DNA of 64,000 bases from Bacteroides faecium. Lineage in GTDB: Bacteria; Bacteroidota; Bacteroidia; Bacteroidales; Bacteroidaceae. The stretch spans positions 1,302,001-1,366,000 of the forward strand of contig NZ_CP050831.1 of assembly GCF_012113595.1 (NCBI RefSeq), in the 5' to 3' direction. The position numbers and the translations under genes are program-made. Positions within the stretch are counted from its first letter, which is position 1. The number at the start of each line of letters is the position of its first letter. The notes beneath the pieces were generated by a model. It saw nothing but the letters and a program-made list of their open reading frames with translations, had not been told where the DNA came from and made no database searches. Below are positions 59,965-64,000 of this stretch, one piece after another.

Positions 59965-62900
59965 CTATCCTCCTTTCTTCACATAGTCTTTCGGCAATAT
60001 CCCGAACTGTTTCTGAAAGCAACGGGCGAAGTACGAAGGATTATTGAATCCTACAATGTAACAGACTTCATTAATCCGGTACTCCCCTTCCCGCAAAAGT
60101 TCTCCCGCAGTTTTGAGCCGAATCAATCGGATATAGTCATTGGGCGGCATTCCGGTCAGTCCTTTCAATTTGCGTTGTAAGTTGGAACGGCTGATAGCCA
60201 TTTCTTCCGCCATCTTGTCGATGGTAAATTCTTCATTGGTGAAATTGCGGGTAATGATTTCATTGATCGTGTTCAGCCATTTCACGTCTGTTTTGTTCAT
60301 TAATGTCTGGTCGTATGACATATTCGGAACGGTTGTAAAGTGGTTGAACAGCATGCGCCGGTTTTCAAGCAGATTATTGATAGTGGCTTTCATGTGGCTT
60401 AGCGAGAAAGGCTTTTCTATATAAGCGTCCGCGCCATAGTCAAGACCCGCAATTTTTGAATCGATGCTGTCGAGTGCCGAAAGCAGGATAAACGGGATAT
60501 GACAAAGCATATTGTCGGAACGGATGGACTTTAATAATTCGAATCCGTCCATGTGAGGCATGACGATGTCGCTGATAATAAGATCTACTGTCGTTGTCTC
60601 CAGACATTCCAACGCTTCCTTGCCATTGGCGGCTGTATGGATGGTATAGGTATTTCCCAGATTCTTAGCCAGAAACTCCAGCATATCCGTCGTGTCTTCC
60701 ACTACCAGAAGAGAGTAACCGGCGGGTTCGCTCTCTTCCTCCAGAGCGGGAACCTTGTCGGGCATGGAAGTAATGGAGGGGCTGACAGAGATGCTTTTCT
60801 CCAAATACGGAATTTCCACACATACCTCGCATCCTTCCGTATAGCCGGGATTGATATAAACCTTTCCTTTATGCTTTTCCACCAACAATTTGACGAGACT
60901 CAATCCGATTCCTACTCCCGAACCGTTGTTTCCTGTGTTTCCCACTTGATAAAACGGTTCGAAAACCTTGCTACATTCCTCTTGTGGAATACCCGGACCG
61001 TCGTCGCGTACACACAAGGAGAGCGTACGCCCTTCTGCAGACAGATGTTCGTCCAAAATCACCATAATGCGGGTGCGGGCATATTTCATGGCATTCGTCA
61101 GCAGGTTGCTGGCAATTTTAGTCAGCGCCTCCTGGTCTACATTATATTGCAGATGTTCTTTCGGCAGAGAGACACTGAAAGAGATTCCGGTCAGGGAGAT
61201 GGCACGGAAACGGTCGATGATGTCCTCTATCATCCGGTTGATATCCACTTCATTGAATGAAAGCGTATAACCTTCCTTGTCCACTTTTCGGAAGTCGAGC
61301 AATTGTTTGATAAGCTCCATCAGCCGGTTGGTATTCTTTTGTATCACAGACAGGTTGCTTTCCACTTCACTGTTCCATTCATGTGTTTCCAAAATCGCTT
61401 CCAGCGGAGCTTTGATAAGACTAACCGGAGTCTTGATTTCATGTGCCACTTGGGTGAAGAATGTAATTTTCGACTGGAACAATTCCTGATTCTTGATTTG
61501 TTCCATCTCTTTCATCTTTCTTGCTTTCACAGCCTGCTGTTTACGCAAATAAAGCTGTATCAGGAAATATGCGAGGCCACACGCTATTAGTAAATAGAAA
61601 ATCTTGGCATAAATGGTCTTCCAGGGTGGAGGAAGAATTTCAATATGCAGGCAACAGTCGTCATTGCTCCAATATTCATCGTTGTTACTGGCTTTCACAC
61701 GGAAAGTATATTCACCCGGAGGCAGGTTGAGAAAAGATACGTTATGTTTATCCGTATATATCCATTCTTTGTGAATACCGTCCAGTTTGTAGGCATATAA
61801 ATTCTTGCTGGGAGCCACATAACTAAGACTTTCGAATGCGATGTCGAACGATACCACCTGATAAGGAATCGTTACTTGTCCGCTAAGAGCAGGTATACGC
61901 TTGCTAAGGCTTACTTTGTCGTCGGGGCTGTGCATATATACTGCCGAGATAGACGCCGTAGGCCTTACCTTATTAATCGATAATTTGAACGGATAGAAAC
62001 TATTGAACCCGTTCACCCCACCGAAATAGAATTTCCCGTCACTGGCTTGCAGGGAAGAGCGGAAATTGAACTGGTTGCTTTGCAATCCATCCTCAATGGT
62101 ATAGAGCTGTGCCCGTTTGTTCTGCGGCTCATACCGGATCAGTCCCCTATTGGAAGAAAGCCAATAGTTACCCGATTGGTCGTCCAGTATGCCATAGATG
62201 ATATTGTTCGGCAGATTCTCTTTGGTTGAGAAGTTTTCAAAACGATCTTCCTGATAGTGATAACGACAGATGCCACCGCCTTCGGTACAGAACCATAGAT
62301 GCTGCTTATGATCGATATACACACGGATTACCCAGTTGCTGCAAGGGGAATCAGGGTTCTCCGGGTCGTTGCGATAGTTATGCAATTTACCGGTTTGGCG
62401 GTTGTAACGCCAGATACCGTCCCTTTTGCTTGCCAGCCACAAGTCTCCATGTTGGTCTTCAACCATATCGTAGATAAAGATATGGCTTAAAGGTTCCAAT
62501 GTCCGGAAAGAGTCACTTGCCGGGTCATATCGGCAGAATCCGGAAAGCGTTCCCAGATAAATGCTGCCATCCTTCGTTTGATAGATAGAGTAGATATGGT
62601 CGTTAGGAATTGAATGTAGGTTTGCGCGGTTATGGCGATAGTTTTTCATTTTTCCCGTTTGAGTATCCAGGATATATAATCCCCGTGAGAAACTGCCAAT
62701 CCACAATTTTCCTTCATTGTAGAGCAATGCATGGATATTATGATAACCGATGTTAGGGTTACTGCTTCTCAACAGATGGTTTTTGAACTTCTTCGTGCGG
62801 GGATCAAAGAGATTCAGTCCCCCGTCTTCGGTAGCAATCCAGATGTTACCGTCGGGATCTTCGCAGAATTGGCTGATTACATTTCCCGAAAGAGAATTTT

Positions 62901-63936
62901 CCGTACCATTGGGATAATACCACTCGATATCCTTATGCTTGGGAGACAGGTAACTCACTCCACTGAAATAAGTCCCGATCCAGATTCCCCCTTCCCTATC
63001 CTGATAACAGGCATAGATACTTTCTTTATTTTGTCCGTCGTCGGTAGGCAGACATTCTCCTGTCGTGGTGTTGAATGTATAAAGTCCGTCGTCAGAGCCG
63101 AGATAGAAAGAGTTGGCCGTCCGTTGAAACAAGGTGCGGATGCGCGGAATGGTAAGCGTGTCCCCTTCTCCGAAGTAATAGCGGAATTGCCCTGTCTCTT
63201 TATTGAAACGTGCCAGTCCCCCGTACCATGTACCCGCCCATAATACTCCCTGCGAACTTTCCATCAAAGAGATAATCTCGTTGCAGGCAGGACGTCCGAA
63301 AGAAGTGCCCTCGGATATATATCCTGTGAAGTTGTCCGTACGTTGGTTGTATTTCGCCAGCCCATTCCGGGTACCTATCCAGATGGTCCCGAACGAATCG
63401 TTATAAATCACCCATATGTGATTATCCGGCAATGAATGAGGATCGGAAAGAGAATGCAGATATTGCCTCAACGTACCTTTTTTCTCGTTGTAGACAAACA
63501 GCCCGTTGGTTGTTCCGATCCATAACTGCCCGTCATTGTCGTATGCCATTCCGAAGACGCTGTTGACTGACGCCCCGTCTTCCGTCTGTTTATCGAATAC
63601 GGAGAACTTCTCTTCCCACGAATCGAATAAATACAGCTTCTCCGTACTGGCCACCCAAATCTGATTGTTATCCTGATGGCGGCAGATCGTTACTATATTC
63701 ATATAGCTGTTTCCGCCGTTTTCTGACGAATGTCCGTAGTTGGTGAACTCGATGCCGTTGAAACGATTCAGCCCGTCCTGCGTTGCAAACCACATATATC
63801 CGATGCTATCCTGAAGGATGCTCCGGACACAGTTGCCCGATAACCCCGATCTAACGTCATATTTCTTGTAGATATTGGCGAAGACCAGAGAAACCGATGC
63901 CAGCAGTATACATATAGATAAGATGGATCGTTTCAT
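59965..63936 (-). CDS. Hybrid two-component system (HTCS) regulator of locus C
   Basis: A 1323-residue single-chain sensor and regulator. After a signal peptide, the periplasmic part (about 25-775) has repeated propeller blades (DGxLWxGTxxGL-type repeats) and a Y_Y_Y domain (about 700-765). A transmembrane helix (about 778-797) leads to a histidine kinase: H-box AHEIKTP with His832, N-box LLTNAMKYA, and glycine motifs DDGPGIP and GSGVGIGLSL. A receiver follows (Asp1123 in ISDIVMP; Lys in YIEKPF), then an AraC-type double HTH (about 1225-1320). HTCS proteins sense an oligosaccharide in the periplasm and activate the adjacent susC operon, which starts 878 bp downstream of its stop. Confidence 0.97.
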   Translation of the reverse strand: MKRSILSICILLASVSLVFANIYKKYDVRSGLSGNCVRSILQDSIGYMWFATQDGLNRFNGIEFTNYGHSSENGGNSYMNIVTICRHQDNNQIWVASTEKLYLFDSWEEKFSVFDKQTEDGASVNSVFGMAYDNDGQLWIGTTNGLFVYNEKKGTLRQYLHSLSDPHSLPDNHIWVIYNDSFGTIWIGTRNGLAKYNQRTDNFTGYISEGTSFGRPACNEIISLMESSQGVLWAGTWYGGLARFNKETGQFRYYFGEGDTLTIPRIRTLFQRTANSFYLGSDDGLYTFNTTTGECLPTDDGQNKESIYACYQDREGGIWIGTYFSGVSYLSPKHKDIEWYYPNGTENSLSGNVISQFCEDPDGNIWIATEDGGLNLFDPRTKKFKNHLLRSSNPNIGYHNIHALLYNEGKLWIGSFSRGLYILDTQTGKMKNYRHNRANLHSIPNDHIYSIYQTKDGSIYLGTLSGFCRYDPASDSFRTLEPLSHIFIYDMVEDQHGDLWLASKRDGIWRYNRQTGKLHNYRNDPENPDSPCSNWVIRVYIDHKQHLWFCTEGGGICRYHYQEDRFENFSTKENLPNNIIYGILDDQSGNYWLSSNRGLIRYEPQNKRAQLYTIEDGLQSNQFNFRSSLQASDGKFYFGGVNGFNSFYPFKLSINKVRPTASISAVYMHSPDDKVSLSKRIPALSGQVTIPYQVVSFDIAFESLSYVAPSKNLYAYKLDGIHKEWIYTDKHNVSFLNLPPGEYTFRVKASNNDEYWSNDDCCLHIEILPPPWKTIYAKIFYLLIACGLAYFLIQLYLRKQQAVKARKMKEMEQIKNQELFQSKITFFTQVAHEIKTPVSLIKAPLEAILETHEWNSEVESNLSVIQKNTNRLMELIKQLLDFRKVDKEGYTLSFNEVDINRMIEDIIDRFRAISLTGISFSVSLPKEHLQYNVDQEALTKIASNLLTNAMKYARTRIMVILDEHLSAEGRTLSLCVRDDGPGIPQEECSKVFEPFYQVGNTGNNGSGVGIGLSLVKLLVEKHKGKVYINPGYTEGCEVCVEIPYLEKSISVSPSITSMPDKVPALEEESEPAGYSLLVVEDTTDMLEFLAKNLGNTYTIHTAANGKEALECLETTTVDLIISDIVMPHMDGFELLKSIRSDNMLCHIPFILLSALDSIDSKIAGLDYGADAYIEKPFSLSHMKATINNLLENRRMLFNHFTTVPNMSYDQTLMNKTDVKWLNTINEIITRNFTNEEFTIDKMAEEMAISRSNLQRKLKGLTGMPPNDYIRLIRLKTAGELLREGEYRINEVCYIVGFNNPSYFARCFQKQFGILPKDYVKKGG

Positions 63937-63949
63937 AGTTTCCTTTCTT

Positions 63950-64000
63950 TATATCCCCTGTTTGCAGGAGCTATATATCCTGCGTATTGGATCTATATAC
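63950..64000. repeat. Degenerate 22-bp tandem array (F), cut by the window edge
   Basis: Two 22-bp units start at 63950 and 63972, and a third begins at 63994. They share TATAT followed by CC and a G-rich end. The words TATATATCC and GCGTATTGGA resemble array A (TATATACCC, GCGTGGTGAA). The array lies just upstream of the HTCS start, so it may continue into the next gene's region outside the window. Confidence 0.65.

Noticed and set aside
264..63936. Many open frames of 60-280 codons opposite or within the large genes
   Set aside because: They lie in alternative frames of well-supported genes, lack ribosome-binding sites and recognisable motifs, and are explained by the codon use of the true genes.

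Overview
The window looks like a chromosomal segment of a gut Bacteroides. The evidence is three SusC/SusD pairs, a hybrid two-component sensor, BACON-domain lipoproteins, ECF sigma/FecR pairs, and promoters of the Bacteroides type (a -7 box TAnnTTTG, sometimes with TTTG about 19-22 bp upstream). The species cannot be fixed from the sequence alone. No plasmid, phage, transposase, CRISPR array or tRNA/rRNA gene was seen.

Layout. (1) 264-14513, polysaccharide/glycoprotein utilisation locus A, mostly minus strand: FecR anti-sigma, M60-like peptidase, surface lipoprotein, STN-type SusC, SusD, then after a 221-bp repeat-filled gap GH105 and GH2. Its ECF sigma factor is divergent at 13971-14513. 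(2) 14535-28569, mainly housekeeping genes: DMT exporter, nucleotidyltransferase-HEPN protein, leuS, YitT protein, rdgB-type pyrophosphatase, OmpA lipoprotein, nadA, TrmH-type methyltransferase, a DUF4294 protein, a helix-hairpin-helix outer-membrane-like protein, and a radical SAM protein. (3) 29126-46172, locus B: divergent ECF sigma and FecR, STN-type SusC, SusD, DUF1735/discoidin lipoprotein, a second M60-like peptidase, a serine-type sulfatase and a large GH31 enzyme. (4) 46325-49804: a membrane-anchored LuxR-type regulator and a GNAT acetyltransferase. (5) 49878-63936, locus C, minus strand: hybrid two-component system (HTCS), SusC without STN, SusD, GH144-like, GH35-like and a two-repeat surface lipoprotein.

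How it works together. In loci A and B, the SusC carries the STN domain that relays substrate binding to a FecR anti-sigma, and each has a divergent ECF sigma. In both, the sigma gene has a housekeeping-type box while FecR is preceded by a different two-part motif (A/T)AGGG-N14/15-TGTGT. In locus B the same motif recurs before the sulfatase and the GH31 gene, outlining a small regulon. The paired M60 peptidases, sulfatase and GH31 suggest host O-glycoprotein (mucin) as the target of locus B. Locus C uses an HTCS and probably targets a glucan or galactan-type glycan.

The most unusual feature is non-coding. At least six intergenic regions (3565-3696, 16649-16736, 24503-24862, 28809-28960, 59479-59566 and 63950 to the window end) hold degenerate arrays with a period of almost exactly 22 bp. 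Each array has its own short conserved word and a variable remainder. One array lies inside a 398-bp element bounded by perfect 20-bp inverted repeats.
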